Shown one piece after another: positions 16,070 through 25,165 of a DNA stretch of 64,000 bases; the stretch's first letter is position 1, and every line of letters begins with the position of its first letter. Where the stretch lies: NCBI RefSeq assembly GCF_016909495.1, contig NZ_JAFBFW010000003.1, positions 496,001-560,000 of the forward strand, read 5' to 3'. Under the pieces are notes generated by a model. The model was not told where the DNA came from, ran no database searches, and saw only the letters and a list, made by a program, of their open reading frames with translations. The translations under genes and the position numbers were made by a program. This DNA is from Pantoea coffeiphila. GTDB taxonomy: Bacteria > Pseudomonadota > Gammaproteobacteria > Enterobacterales > Enterobacteriaceae.

Positions 16070-17029
16070 ATGACATATATAATTATTCATGCGCTTGCCC
16101 CAATTTTCGTGATTATGCTGCTCGGCTTTTATGCCGGGAAAGCGAAGATGGTGGACAACAAAAATGTGGCGCTGCTAAACGTCTTTGTGATGGATTTTGC
16201 GCTACCCGCCGCGTTGTTCAGCGCGACGGTTAAAACCCCCTGGCTGGGGATTGTTCAGCAGTCGCCGCTGATCGTGGTGCTGGTGCTGTCGATGTGGGTG
16301 GGCTGGTTTGCCATCTATTTTATGGCCACGCGGTTGTTCCATAAGTCACCGCAGGATGCTGCCGTACTGACGCTCACCGTCGCTCTGCCGAACTATGCGG
16401 CGCTGGGCCTGCCGATCCTCGGTAGCGTACTGGGTGAAGGGCCATCGACGTCGCTGTCTGTGGCGGTTTCGATCGCCTGTGGTTCGGTGCTGCTGACGCC
16501 GTTCTGCCTGCTGATCCTCGAGCGTGAAAAAGCTCTGGCGGCGGGCAACGGCCAGCAGTCCGGCATCGGTATGCTGCCAATCCTGATGTGGCGTTCGGTA
16601 ACGAAACCTATCGTTTGGGGTCCGCTACTGGGCGTGGTGCTGTCCGGGCTGGGGATCGGCATGCCGGAAATCGTGCTGGCGGCGATTAAACCGCTCGGCC
16701 TGGCGGCTACCGCTGCCGCACTGTTCCTTACCGGGGTGATCCTCTCCGCGCGTAAGCTGAGCATCAATGGTGCGGTGATCGTGGGCAGCATTACCAAGCT
16801 GCTGATCCAGCCGCTGATCGCATGGGGCATAGTACTGGCGATGGGCCTGCATGGTCAGGTGGCGATCACGGCGATCCTGATGATCGCACTGTCGGCGGGC
16901 TTCTTCGGGGTGGTATTCGGCAACCGGTTTGGCGCGCAGTCACCGGATGCGGAGGCCGTTCTGCTAATCACCTCACTGTTGTGTATCCTTAGCCTGCCGT
17001 TGTTTATCACGCTGACTTCCGGGATGTGA
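16070..17029 (+). CDS. mdcF: malonate transporter, AEC family (MdcF)
   Basis: 319 residues, about ten hydrophobic helices, starting ATG-ACATATATA; N-terminal IIHALAPIFVIMLLGFYAGK is typical of auxin-efflux-carrier (AEC) proteins. In Klebsiella the equivalent gene at the same position (mdcF) encodes a malonate carrier, and position between mdcE and mdcG supports that role here. Gap of 129 bp after mdcE, 1 bp before mdcG. Direction of transport is assumed to be malonate uptake. Confidence 0.88.
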   Translation: MTYIIIHALAPIFVIMLLGFYAGKAKMVDNKNVALLNVFVMDFALPAALFSATVKTPWLGIVQQSPLIVVLVLSMWVGWFAIYFMATRLFHKSPQDAAVLTLTVALPNYAALGLPILGSVLGEGPSTSLSVAVSIACGSVLLTPFCLLILEREKALAAGNGQQSGIGMLPILMWRSVTKPIVWGPLLGVVLSGLGIGMPEIVLAAIKPLGLAATAAALFLTGVILSARKLSINGAVIVGSITKLLIQPLIAWGIVLAMGLHGQVAITAILMIALSAGFFGVVFGNRFGAQSPDAEAVLLITSLLCILSLPLFITLTSGM

Positions 17030-17030
17030 A

Positions 17031-17636
17031 ATGAGTTCACCACACGATCTGATTTGGGTTTCCGACCGCGCCGCATTGCAGGGCGACCTGCCGGAATGGG
17101 TGGCCAGCCAGTGGCGGCCAGCGCTGCCGCTGGTGGTGCGCAGGGACGCTGATGAGGGCGGACGCGTGCCGGTTGGCGTACGCGGCCTGCGGCGCGATCT
17201 GCGGGCCGCAGGCTGGGTCGATCCCCGCCATATCCGGCGAATTGTGTCGCCGGAAATGCTCAGCGATCCGGCGCGGCTGCTGGCTTCACCCTATATTTCC
17301 CAGCCGCCGCTACAGGCCGCGCTTCAGCTGGCCCAGCAGGCATGGCCGTGGAGCTGGGGGATCACCGGCAGCGTTGGCTATGCGCTGGCGACCGAAGTGC
17401 CGGTGCTGCGCGACAGCAGCGATCTCGATCTGCTGATCCGCAGCCACCGGCCGCTCGATAATACCGAGCTGCTGCGCTGGCAGACGTTTATCAGCCAGCT
17501 TCCCTGTCGGGTGGACACACAAATCGGTACGCCGCGTGGTGGTTTTGCGTTAACTGAATGGCTGCGGGAAGGGCGGGTGATGCTGAAAACACCACATGGC
17601 CCGCTGCTGACCGATCGGCCCTGGAGTACAGAATGA
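17031..17636 (+). CDS. mdcG: phosphoribosyl-dephospho-CoA transferase MdcG
   Basis: 201 residues of the MdcG/CitX-like holo-ACP synthase family. Residues ~115-140 (WSWGITGSVGYALATEVPV, then DSSDLDLLI) form a nucleotidyltransferase-type G-S and DxD signature. It transfers the phosphoribosyl-dephospho-CoA group made by MdcB onto S25 of MdcC. It starts one base after mdcF and overlaps mdcH by 4 bp. Confidence 0.93.
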   Translation: MSSPHDLIWVSDRAALQGDLPEWVASQWRPALPLVVRRDADEGGRVPVGVRGLRRDLRAAGWVDPRHIRRIVSPEMLSDPARLLASPYISQPPLQAALQLAQQAWPWSWGITGSVGYALATEVPVLRDSSDLDLLIRSHRPLDNTELLRWQTFISQLPCRVDTQIGTPRGGFALTEWLREGRVMLKTPHGPLLTDRPWSTE

Positions 17637-18535
17637 AAGTCCTTTTCTCTTTCCCAGGCCAGGGCGCACAGCGGCCCGGCATGTTACAGCAGCTGCCTGA
17701 CGGTGATGCGCTGCTTGATGAGGTCAGCGACGTCCTGGCGGAGGATACGCGACGGCTGGACAGCGCGGAGGCGCTAAGGCATACCCGTGCGGTACAGCTG
17801 TGCATTCTGATTAGCGGCGTTGCCCATACCCGTGCCCTTGAGCGGCAGGGCACCGTTCCCGATATGACCGCCGGGCTGTCGATCGGCGCGTATCCGGCGG
17901 CGGTGGTGGCCGGCGCACTGGAATTCAGCGATGCGCTGCGGCTGGTTTCACTGCGCGGTACGCTGATGGAGAACGCCTGGCCGCAGGGCTATGGATTAAC
18001 GGCGATTGTCGGTTTTCCACAGTCGGAACTGCTGCCGCTGCTGGGCGATGACTGCTGGCTGGCCAACGTCAACAGCCCGCAGCAGCTGGTGATTGCCGGA
18101 TCGGATGCGGCGATGGCGCGGGTCGGTGCCGCAGCGAAATCGCTTGGTGCCCAGCGCGCCTGTCGGCTGGCGGTGAGCGTGCCTTCGCACTGTGAGCTGC
18201 TGGCGAAGCCCGCGCAGGAGCTGGCGCAGGCTTTCAAGGCGGTCACGCTGCATCGTCCGCGCTGTGCGTATCTCAGCGGCAGCAGCGCGCGGGTACTGTG
18301 GCAGCCGCAGCAGATTGCCGACGATCTGGCCTGGAATATGGCCCGCAGGGTGAACTGGTATGACGCAATGGTGGCGGCAGAAGAACGTGACGTCGGGCTG
18401 GCGATCCAGATGCCGCCGGGCTCGGGACTGACCGGCCTGACCCGGCAGTCATTTAGCCTCGGCGGTGAAGCGATCTCGCTGGAGCAGAGCGGAGCCGAAC
18501 TGGCATCCCGGCTGGCGCAGAGGGCCAGGAGCTAG
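17633..18535 (+). CDS. mdcH: malonyl-CoA:ACP transacylase MdcH
   Basis: 300 residues from the ATG in the ATGA overlap with mdcG. FabD-like fold with FPGQGAQ at the N-terminus, the nucleophile S83 in TAGLSIGAY and the catalytic His H186 in SVPSHCELL. It loads malonyl from malonyl-CoA onto the dephospho-CoA arm of MdcC to start the catalytic cycle. Last gene of the mdc operon, converging on mdcR with 86 bp between and no obvious terminator. Confidence 0.94.
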   Translation: MKVLFSFPGQGAQRPGMLQQLPDGDALLDEVSDVLAEDTRRLDSAEALRHTRAVQLCILISGVAHTRALERQGTVPDMTAGLSIGAYPAAVVAGALEFSDALRLVSLRGTLMENAWPQGYGLTAIVGFPQSELLPLLGDDCWLANVNSPQQLVIAGSDAAMARVGAAAKSLGAQRACRLAVSVPSHCELLAKPAQELAQAFKAVTLHRPRCAYLSGSSARVLWQPQQIADDLAWNMARRVNWYDAMVAAEERDVGLAIQMPPGSGLTGLTRQSFSLGGEAISLEQSGAELASRLAQRARS

Positions 18536-18621
18536 TATCCAGGCGGCATCCCGGTCTGCGCTGTGGATCGGTCGCCCGTACTGAGCTGGTCGAGCGAGCA
18601 GAAATCCGTACCGGGTGAGGC

Positions 18622-19548
18622 TCAGGATTTCGCCCCGCGCTGGCGGCTGTACATCCGGCCTTCGGCGACCAGCGCCAGCAGATTCGGATCGTGCTCGCGG
18701 TTGCGTTCAAAGACAATCGCGATGTTTTGCTGCATCTGATAGGGCTGCGCCAGCCGCAGCAGCTGTACCGAATTTTCATAAACTCGCTTCATCCGCCCCG
18801 GCAGCAGGGTAAAGCCCACTCCGGCCTGTACGAGGCTCAGCATCGAAAAGATATCATTCACCCGCGTGACGATCTCCGGCTCGTAGCCTGCAATGGCGAA
18901 CGCCTCACGAAAGCCCTGCCAGGTAGCAAAACCCTCATCAAGGGAGACAAATTTCTCCGTGCGGAAATCGCGCAGATCGGCCTCCTGGCTGACATCCAGA
19001 CCGGATGTGGCCGGTGCTGCGAGAAAAATATCATCCTCAAACAGCGGCAGCGTTTCCAGATGAGCGTGATTAATCTGCTCGCAGGATGTGGCGATCAGCA
19101 CCGCGTCCAGCGACCCTTCCTCCAGACGGTTCAGCAGCATCTTATTCGAGCCCATCGTCAGCTCCAGCTCCAGATCCGGGCGGCGCAGCTTCATGCCCAT
19201 AATCAGCTGTGGAATGGTCTCCAGGGTCAGCGAATAGAGCGTGCCCAGCCGCAGATTTCCCTGGCTCATTCCGGCCGTTTTTCGCGCCTCTTCCACGCCG
19301 CGTGACAGCAGGTCCAGCGCTTCCTGGCTGTACTCCCACAGCGTATGCGCGGCGGGCATCGGCACCAGATTGCGCCCCTGATGAATAAACAGCGGGCAGC
19401 GCAGGCTCTCTTCCAGGCTGTGCAGGGCGCGATGCACGCTGACGCTGCTGATCCCAAGCGCAGCCGCCGTACGGGCAAGATTGCCTCTTGTCATAAAGGC
19501 GATGAATATTTCCAGTTTACGAACGGTGATATCCGAATCGATGCTCAT
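18622..19548 (-). CDS. mdcR: LysR-type malonate regulator MdcR
   Basis: 308 residues: LysR winged helix at residues ~8-65 (KLEIFIAFMTRGNLARTAAALGISSVSVHRALHSLEE), then a two-lobe effector-binding domain to ~300. MdcR activates mdc genes in Klebsiella and represses its own. The gene is convergent with mdcH instead of divergent from mdcA, so it must act on the mdcA promoter about 7-8 kb away. No close match to a T-N11-A operator was assigned. Confidence 0.92.
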   Translation of the reverse strand: MSIDSDITVRKLEIFIAFMTRGNLARTAAALGISSVSVHRALHSLEESLRCPLFIHQGRNLVPMPAAHTLWEYSQEALDLLSRGVEEARKTAGMSQGNLRLGTLYSLTLETIPQLIMGMKLRRPDLELELTMGSNKMLLNRLEEGSLDAVLIATSCEQINHAHLETLPLFEDDIFLAAPATSGLDVSQEADLRDFRTEKFVSLDEGFATWQGFREAFAIAGYEPEIVTRVNDIFSMLSLVQAGVGFTLLPGRMKRVYENSVQLLRLAQPYQMQQNIAIVFERNREHDPNLLALVAEGRMYSRQRGAKS

Positions 19549-19792
19549 TTTGACCTGTTTCCGTTAGTCGCAATGTGGTGAGTTTAACGAGTCTATGATG
19601 AAGATGCGCGCCGGGTTTTACGCTTTGATGCGGCGAAATCCAGCCAGTACATTGCCATTTTCCCCTGATTTTCCCGCGCTTATCAACGGCGGTGAGCGGC
19701 AGCCGCTTCATTCTACCTGCTGTCACCGGGCTGTCATCTTTGCTCAGTATGTTCTAAGCCGTTGCTTTAATTGAACGGAGTCCGAGTGCCCG

Positions 19793-20860
19793 ATGTCTGC
19801 GATCCTGATCGACAATCTGTGTAAATCCTTTGGCCAGCAGCCGGTGCTGCGCAATGTTTCGTTGCAGATTGAGCACGGGGAGTTTATCGCCGTTCTCGGG
19901 CCTTCCGGCTGCGGAAAAACCACGCTGCTGCGCACCATCGCCGGATTTGAAATCCCGGACTCCGGCACGATCGCCGTCGGCGATCGCACTTACAGCGCGC
20001 CGGGTCAACATCTGCCGCCCGAACAGCGCGAGCTGAGCGTCGTCTTCCAGAATTACGCCCTGTGGCCACATATGTCGGTGGCGGAAAACATCGAATACAG
20101 CCTGAAAGTGAAGGGCATGGATCGCGCCAATCGCCGTATCCGCGTGGATGCCGCACTGGAGCTGGTCGGGCTTAACGGCATGGGCGAACGCCGCCCGGCG
20201 GATCTCTCCGGCGGCCAACGCCAGCGCGTGGCGCTGGCGCGCTGCCTGGTCACGCGGCCGCAGCTGGTGCTGCTGGATGAGCCGCTGGCCAACCTTGACG
20301 TACATCTGCGCGCGGCGATGGAAGAAGAGTTTACCCGTTTTCATCATCACGCCGGTGCCACGCTGCTGTACATCACTCACGATCAGCACGAAGCGATGGC
20401 GCTGGCCGACCGTATCGTGGTGATGCAGGCGGGGCAGGTAATGCAGTTCGCCACCCCGCAGGAGCTTTACCGCCAGCCCGCCTGCGAAATGGTGGCACGA
20501 TTCATTGATGATGGCCGGGTTGTGCCGGTTGGGGATATCGAACCCGACGGCCACGGCTTTGCCTGGGTCACGCTGTTTGGCCTACGGGTGAAGCTGCGCG
20601 CCAGCTCCACTCAGGCGGTACTGCCAAAAGGCAAAATCTGCCTGCACGCGGGCGATTTGCAGCGGGTTGCGATGGATGCGCCCGGCTTCGATGGCGAAGT
20701 CCGCCGGGTGATTTATCGTGGCGGCTACAGCCAGCTGGAAATTGAACCTTTGGGTGATCCGCAGTGCCGTCTGACCCTAATGCAGTCAGACGCCGCACCG
20801 CCGCGGGTCGGAGAACGTATAAAGCTGGCCGCCACCGACGGCTGGGTCATTCCGCACTAA
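19793..20860 (+). CDS. ABC transporter ATP-binding protein (FbpC/PotA type)
   Basis: 355 residues: ABC domain with Walker A GPSGCGKT (36-43), Q-loop VFQNYALWPHM, signature LSGGQRQR, Walker B LVLLDEPLANLD and H-loop ITHDQHEAMALAD, followed by a C-terminal TOBE-like domain (~235-355). It powers import by the fused permease two genes downstream. Operon order ATPase, binding protein, permease. The family covers ferric iron (Fbp/Afu), 2-aminoethylphosphonate, thiamine and polyamine importers; sequence alone does not decide between them. Confidence 0.9.
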   Translation: MSAILIDNLCKSFGQQPVLRNVSLQIEHGEFIAVLGPSGCGKTTLLRTIAGFEIPDSGTIAVGDRTYSAPGQHLPPEQRELSVVFQNYALWPHMSVAENIEYSLKVKGMDRANRRIRVDAALELVGLNGMGERRPADLSGGQRQRVALARCLVTRPQLVLLDEPLANLDVHLRAAMEEEFTRFHHHAGATLLYITHDQHEAMALADRIVVMQAGQVMQFATPQELYRQPACEMVARFIDDGRVVPVGDIEPDGHGFAWVTLFGLRVKLRASSTQAVLPKGKICLHAGDLQRVAMDAPGFDGEVRRVIYRGGYSQLEIEPLGDPQCRLTLMQSDAAPPRVGERIKLAATDGWVIPH

Positions 20861-20889
20861 TTTCTTTTTCAATTCACTAAGGACTACAG

Positions 20890-21864
20890 ATGCGTAGCAC
20901 GGTAAAAATTCTGGCACTGCTGGCGTTCACCTCTCTGTCAGCCCAGGCGGCCGATGGAAAACTGGTGGTCTATACCTCGCAGGCGCCTGAAATCGCTCAG
21001 CAAACGATTGAAGCCTTTAAAGCCGCTAACCCCGGTATTGAGGTGAGCTGGACCCGCAACGGCACCACCCAGCTGATGAACGTGCTGCGTACCGAGATGA
21101 TGAGCGGTGACGTGAAAGCCGATGTGCTGCTGGTAGCGGACTCCATCAACCTGGGCGCGCTGAAGAAAGAGGGCAAGCTGATGGCCTACGCGGATGCGCC
21201 GGTCAGCAATATCAGCCCGAATTTCTACGATAAAGATAAGACCTGGTTCGGCACTAAAATCATCGCCACGGTGATTGGCTACAACACGCAGAATGCGAAA
21301 CCGGTTAACAGCTGGATGGCGCTGACCGATGCCAGCAATCGCGGCCAGGTGGCGGTACCCAGCCCGCTCTATTCCGGCGCGGCGCTCTACCATCTGCATA
21401 CCGCCATCAACACCCCGACCATCGGCTGGGAATTTTATAAAAAGCTGGCTGCTAACGGCATCACCCCGGAAGGCGGTAACGGCCCGGCGCTGAAAGCGGT
21501 AGCCAGCGGCGTCGCTAAGTACGGGATCATTACCGATGCCGATCTGATCCGCGCGAAGAAACAGGGATCGCCGGTCGATCTGGTCTATCCGCAGGAAGGC
21601 GCGTCGTTTGTGACCGAACCGGTGGCGATCCTTGCCGGTGCGCATAACGTGCCTGCCGCCAAAGCCTTCGTTGACTTTATGCTGTCGGAAAAAGGCCAGC
21701 AGCTGGTAGCACAGCAGGGCAACCGCCCGATCGATAAACGCGTGGCGGCGCCGGAAGGCTTTGCGCCGATTGATTCGATCAAACTGCTGACGCTGGACAG
21801 CGATAAAGCCGTTAACGATGACGCCCAGGTGCGTGAGAAATTCACTGAAATCTTTGGCGGTTAA
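20890..21864 (+). CDS. periplasmic substrate-binding protein, extracellular family 1
   Basis: 324 residues with a signal peptide cleaved after AQA at residue 20. The mature protein begins ADGKLVVYTSQAPEIAQQTIEAF, typical of the ferric-binding/2-aminoethylphosphonate group, with the SGAALY and ENxx-type loops. The adjacent Tyr pair used by FbpA-type proteins to bind iron is not obvious, so iron is uncertain and a phosphonate or other small organic anion is equally possible. Lies 29 bp after the ATPase gene and 3 bp before the permease gene. Confidence 0.85.
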   Translation: MRSTVKILALLAFTSLSAQAADGKLVVYTSQAPEIAQQTIEAFKAANPGIEVSWTRNGTTQLMNVLRTEMMSGDVKADVLLVADSINLGALKKEGKLMAYADAPVSNISPNFYDKDKTWFGTKIIATVIGYNTQNAKPVNSWMALTDASNRGQVAVPSPLYSGAALYHLHTAINTPTIGWEFYKKLAANGITPEGGNGPALKAVASGVAKYGIITDADLIRAKKQGSPVDLVYPQEGASFVTEPVAILAGAHNVPAAKAFVDFMLSEKGQQLVAQQGNRPIDKRVAAPEGFAPIDSIKLLTLDSDKAVNDDAQVREKFTEIFGG

Positions 21865-21867
21865 CCG

Positions 21868-23604
21868 ATGAGCGTATTGCCCGGTATGATGCGCAGCGCC
21901 CGTCACCCCCGTGCGATCCGCTGGCCCGGCAGCGAGCGGTGGATACTCTGGCTGCTGGCGATAATGATTGGCCTGCTTTCCATTGCGCCGCTGGCGCGGT
22001 TGATCTGGGCGGCCATTGCGCCGCAGGGGGTACCCGACACCGAGCGTTTGCTGCGGCTGTTGAATACGCCCCGGGTGCTGCGCGCTACCGGTAATACGCT
22101 GTTTATTGCGCTGGGTGCCACCGCGATCTCACTGCTGCTGGGAACCCTGGCGGCGTGGCTGGTGGCGCTGAGTGATATTCGCGCCAGGGCGGCGTGGGTC
22201 TTTGCCTTTATTCTGCCGCTGATGATCCCGCCGCAGGTGACCGCGCTGGCCTGGGTACAAGCGATGTCGCCCTCCGGACCGCTGATGAAACTGCTGGCCG
22301 GGCTGGGAGTGCCTCCCTTTGCCGGTCCGCCGCCGCTCTACTCGATGAGCGGTATTATCCTTTTACTCGGGCTGCACAATGCGCCGCTGGTGTTTCTGGC
22401 GGTGCGGGCTGGATTACAGCGTCTGCCGTCCGATCTGGTGGAAGCGGCAAAGATAGCCGGAGCCTCACCGCTCAGGGTGCTGTTAACCGTAATCCTGCCG
22501 CTGGCGCGCCCGGCCATTTTCGCCGGGGCTGCGCTCTCCTTCGTGGCCGCCGCCGGTAACTTCGGCATTCAGGCGATGCTGGGGATTCCTGCCAAAGTTC
22601 CCACGCTGATTACCCTGATCTATCAGCAGCTCAACAGCACCGGCCCCGGCGCGCTGCCCGATATGGCGGTGCTGTCGCTGCTGCTGGCAGCAATCACCCT
22701 GGCCGGAATGCTGATCAGCAGTCTGCTGGGCGGTCGGCGCGATGTTCGCGTTAGCGGCACGGCGCATGCGCTCACTCAGTCTCTTGGCCGCTGGCGACTG
22801 CCGGTAGAAGCGATTGCCTGGCTGCTGATGGCGCTGATCCTGCTGCTGCCGCTGTCGGCGCTGCTGACTACCTCGCTGACCCAGGGCTTCGGCCAGGCGC
22901 TGAACTGGCAGACGCTGACGCTGATTAACTACCGCAACGCGCTGTTTGACTATCCGGCAGTGCGCCACGCCTTTTTCACCAGCCTGTGGCTGACGGCGGT
23001 TGCGGCGGCGATCCTGACCCTGATGGCGCTGTTTATGGCCTGCTACCTCAGCTGGCGGCGCAGCCGCCTGGTGCGGGTGCTGCATCTCTCCAGCGAACTG
23101 GCCTATGCGCTGCCGGGCGTGGTGACCGGGATTGCCGCGCTGCTGTTCTTCCTGCGGCCGCTGCCGCTGGTCAACGTCAGCCTGTACGGCACGGTGTGGA
23201 TTATCCTCGCCGCCTATCTTTCCAACTTCCTTGCGCTGGTGCTGCGCCCGACGCTGGCGGGCTTTGCCCGCGTGGAGCGCTCGCTGGATGAGGCGGCACA
23301 GCTGGCCGGGGCGGGCTTCCTGCGGCGCATGCGCGACATCCTGCTGCCGCTGGTGGCACCGTCGGCGATTGCCGGGGCGATCCTGGTGTTTCTTACCGCG
23401 CTGAACGAAATCCAGGTTTCTATCCTGCTGGTGACGTCCTCCACCCAGACGCTGGGGCCGACCATCGTCTTCCTGGATGAAGGCGGATCGTCGACGCTGG
23501 CGGCGGCGGTGGGTTGCCTGATGATCCTGGTGGTGGTGGGGCTGATGCTGCTGGCCTCCTGGTGTGCGCGCAGGCACAAGGGCGTTCTGCCGTGGCAGGT
23601 TTAA
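21868..23604 (+). CDS. ABC permease with two fused membrane domains
   Basis: 578 residues, about 12 transmembrane helices. Two BPD_transp_1 domains are joined in one chain; each has an EAA loop (VEAAKIAGASPLRVLLTVILPLARP near residue 200 and LDEAAQLAGAGFLRRMRDILLPLVAPS near 490). This FbpB-like fusion is usual for ferric/phosphonate family importers. It completes the three-gene importer. No nearby Fur-like site was found upstream of 19793, which argues mildly against iron as the substrate. Confidence 0.9.
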   Translation: MSVLPGMMRSARHPRAIRWPGSERWILWLLAIMIGLLSIAPLARLIWAAIAPQGVPDTERLLRLLNTPRVLRATGNTLFIALGATAISLLLGTLAAWLVALSDIRARAAWVFAFILPLMIPPQVTALAWVQAMSPSGPLMKLLAGLGVPPFAGPPPLYSMSGIILLLGLHNAPLVFLAVRAGLQRLPSDLVEAAKIAGASPLRVLLTVILPLARPAIFAGAALSFVAAAGNFGIQAMLGIPAKVPTLITLIYQQLNSTGPGALPDMAVLSLLLAAITLAGMLISSLLGGRRDVRVSGTAHALTQSLGRWRLPVEAIAWLLMALILLLPLSALLTTSLTQGFGQALNWQTLTLINYRNALFDYPAVRHAFFTSLWLTAVAAAILTLMALFMACYLSWRRSRLVRVLHLSSELAYALPGVVTGIAALLFFLRPLPLVNVSLYGTVWIILAAYLSNFLALVLRPTLAGFARVERSLDEAAQLAGAGFLRRMRDILLPLVAPSAIAGAILVFLTALNEIQVSILLVTSSTQTLGPTIVFLDEGGSSTLAAAVGCLMILVVVGLMLLASWCARRHKGVLPWQV

Positions 23605-23621
23605 AGCTAACGCGGCCGGTT

Positions 23622-23642
23622 TTTGACAAGATTTATGACAGG
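23622..23642 (-). promoter_or_regulatory. weak Pho-box-like sequence upstream of acid phosphatase
   Basis: On the minus strand CTGTCATAAATCTTGTCA resembles two PhoB half-sites (CTGTCAT, then TTGTCA), but the repeat spacing is 12 instead of 11 bp and the orientation is opposite to the phosphatase gene. Treated as a weak candidate only. Confidence 0.22.
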
Positions 23643-23746
23643 ATGCGGGAATCTGTATCGGAATATGTTTTGCCATAAAAGTGCCATATAGCGGGTCTAG
23701 TCTGCGGGCGACAGGGTTAACTTATTGATGATAATGAGGATGATTT

Positions 23747-25012
23747 ATGCGCTTTCGTCTTACGCTTCTTGCCGCTTCGCTACTGATTGGCCCGCTGGCA
23801 CAGGCCAAAACCGCCGCAGAGCTGCCGCAGATTGCGGCCATCGCCAACACCACAACCCCGGCCAGCAGCAGCCCGGCGGTCGTCGCCCTGGAAGGCTCGG
23901 TACAGACCGCGCTGATTAACAGCATCAAGGGTGATAGCAGTACTCTGGCGCGTAGCCAGCTGGAAACGGCAAAGCAGGGCGGTAAGCAGGTCGATAAAGC
24001 CTGGCTGCAGGCCAGCGGCTATGACTTCGGTAAAAAGGCCAATCAGCAGGCGGGGATTGCGCTGCTGAGCGCCTTCAGCACGCTGCCGGAGGCGACGCTG
24101 GCACAGAACCTGGCAACGGTAGAAAACATCAACCTGAACGCCACCGACGGCGCACGCCGCCAGGCGCTGGTGGATGCCGAAGGGCAGAACTACCTCTATT
24201 TCCTCGCCGATGCGCTGGGGCCAAAGCTGGGTGAGGCGTTTATCCGCGCCTATGATAAAGGCGAGCTGGGCAAGGCGGCGGCGCTGCTGAAGGCCAGTGA
24301 AGTCAGTACCAGCGAAGCGAAGAAGCACTTTGACTATAAGCGCCCGTTCCTGATCCCCGGCAACACCATTCACCTGGTGCCGGACAGCGCGGTTGCCAAA
24401 GACGGCCATCCTTACACCGCCGACGGCGGCTCGTTCCCCAGCGGTCATACCAATACCGGCTACACCGATGCGCTGCTGATGGCACAGATGCTGCCGGAGC
24501 GCTATGTGCCGCTGATCGATCGCGGTGCGCGCTACGGTTATTCGCGCATTGTTCTGGGCGTTCACTATCCGCTGGATGTGATGGGTTCAAGAATGGTGGC
24601 GGAGCGCAACGTGGCGCACTACCTCAACGATCCGCGCTACCGCGAACTGTTCGATGCCGCGAAGCAGCAGCTGCGCAGCGCGCTGGAGAAAGAGTGCGGG
24701 ACGTCGCTGCGCGAGTGCGCGAAGGTGCCAGCACAGGATGACCCGTATGCCGCTAAAGCGATGCAGACCTTCTATCGCTTTACGATGACTTATAATCTGC
24801 CTGCCGCGAAGGTGAAAGCCTCGCCGCTCGTTGTTCCTGAAGGGGCTGAAGTTCTGCTGGAAGCGCCGCTGCCGAACCTTAGCGCCGCCCAGCGCCGCCA
24901 GCTGATGGTACGCACCGCGCTGGCGGATGGCTATCCTCTCTCCGGCGACGCGTCGCAGAGCTTCTGGCAGCGTCTGAATCTGCATGACGCGGTGAAGGCG
25001 GCGGGCCGGTAA
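23747..25012 (+). CDS. periplasmic class A acid phosphatase (PAP2 type)
   Basis: 421 residues with a signal peptide cleaved after AQA at 20. All three PAP2 phosphatase motifs are present: K192-x6-R199-P200, PSGH (231-234) with catalytic H234, and S266-R-x5-H273-x3-D277. It hydrolyses phosphate monoesters in the periplasm through a phospho-histidine intermediate. It is longer than PhoN/PhoC-type enzymes (~250 aa), with ~160 extra N-terminal residues and ~120 C-terminal residues not recognised. A single-gene unit. Broad specificity is expected but the substrate is not known. Confidence 0.85.
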   Translation: MRFRLTLLAASLLIGPLAQAKTAAELPQIAAIANTTTPASSSPAVVALEGSVQTALINSIKGDSSTLARSQLETAKQGGKQVDKAWLQASGYDFGKKANQQAGIALLSAFSTLPEATLAQNLATVENINLNATDGARRQALVDAEGQNYLYFLADALGPKLGEAFIRAYDKGELGKAAALLKASEVSTSEAKKHFDYKRPFLIPGNTIHLVPDSAVAKDGHPYTADGGSFPSGHTNTGYTDALLMAQMLPERYVPLIDRGARYGYSRIVLGVHYPLDVMGSRMVAERNVAHYLNDPRYRELFDAAKQQLRSALEKECGTSLRECAKVPAQDDPYAAKAMQTFYRFTMTYNLPAAKVKASPLVVPEGAEVLLEAPLPNLSAAQRRQLMVRTALADGYPLSGDASQSFWQRLNLHDAVKAAGR

Positions 25013-25165
25013 GTCTGCCGAGCACCGGATACGAATTAACCTGATGTTTTATCATGCTAATGATGTAGTCTGAATGGGCAGAGAATGCAGACGGCAACCT
25101 GTTGTTGTTGTCTGCATTGACTAACCCTAATGCGGTCCGTGGCCGCCAGAGAGAGTACAACATCA

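Noticed and set aside
19754-20554. 266-codon minus-strand open frame opposite the ABC ATPase gene
   Set aside because: The plus strand encodes all ABC ATPase motifs; the antisense frame has no domain.
22483-23676. 397-codon open frame on the minus strand opposite the fused ABC permease
   Set aside because: Same type of Gln/Arg-rich antisense shadow, no start signal, no recognisable domain.
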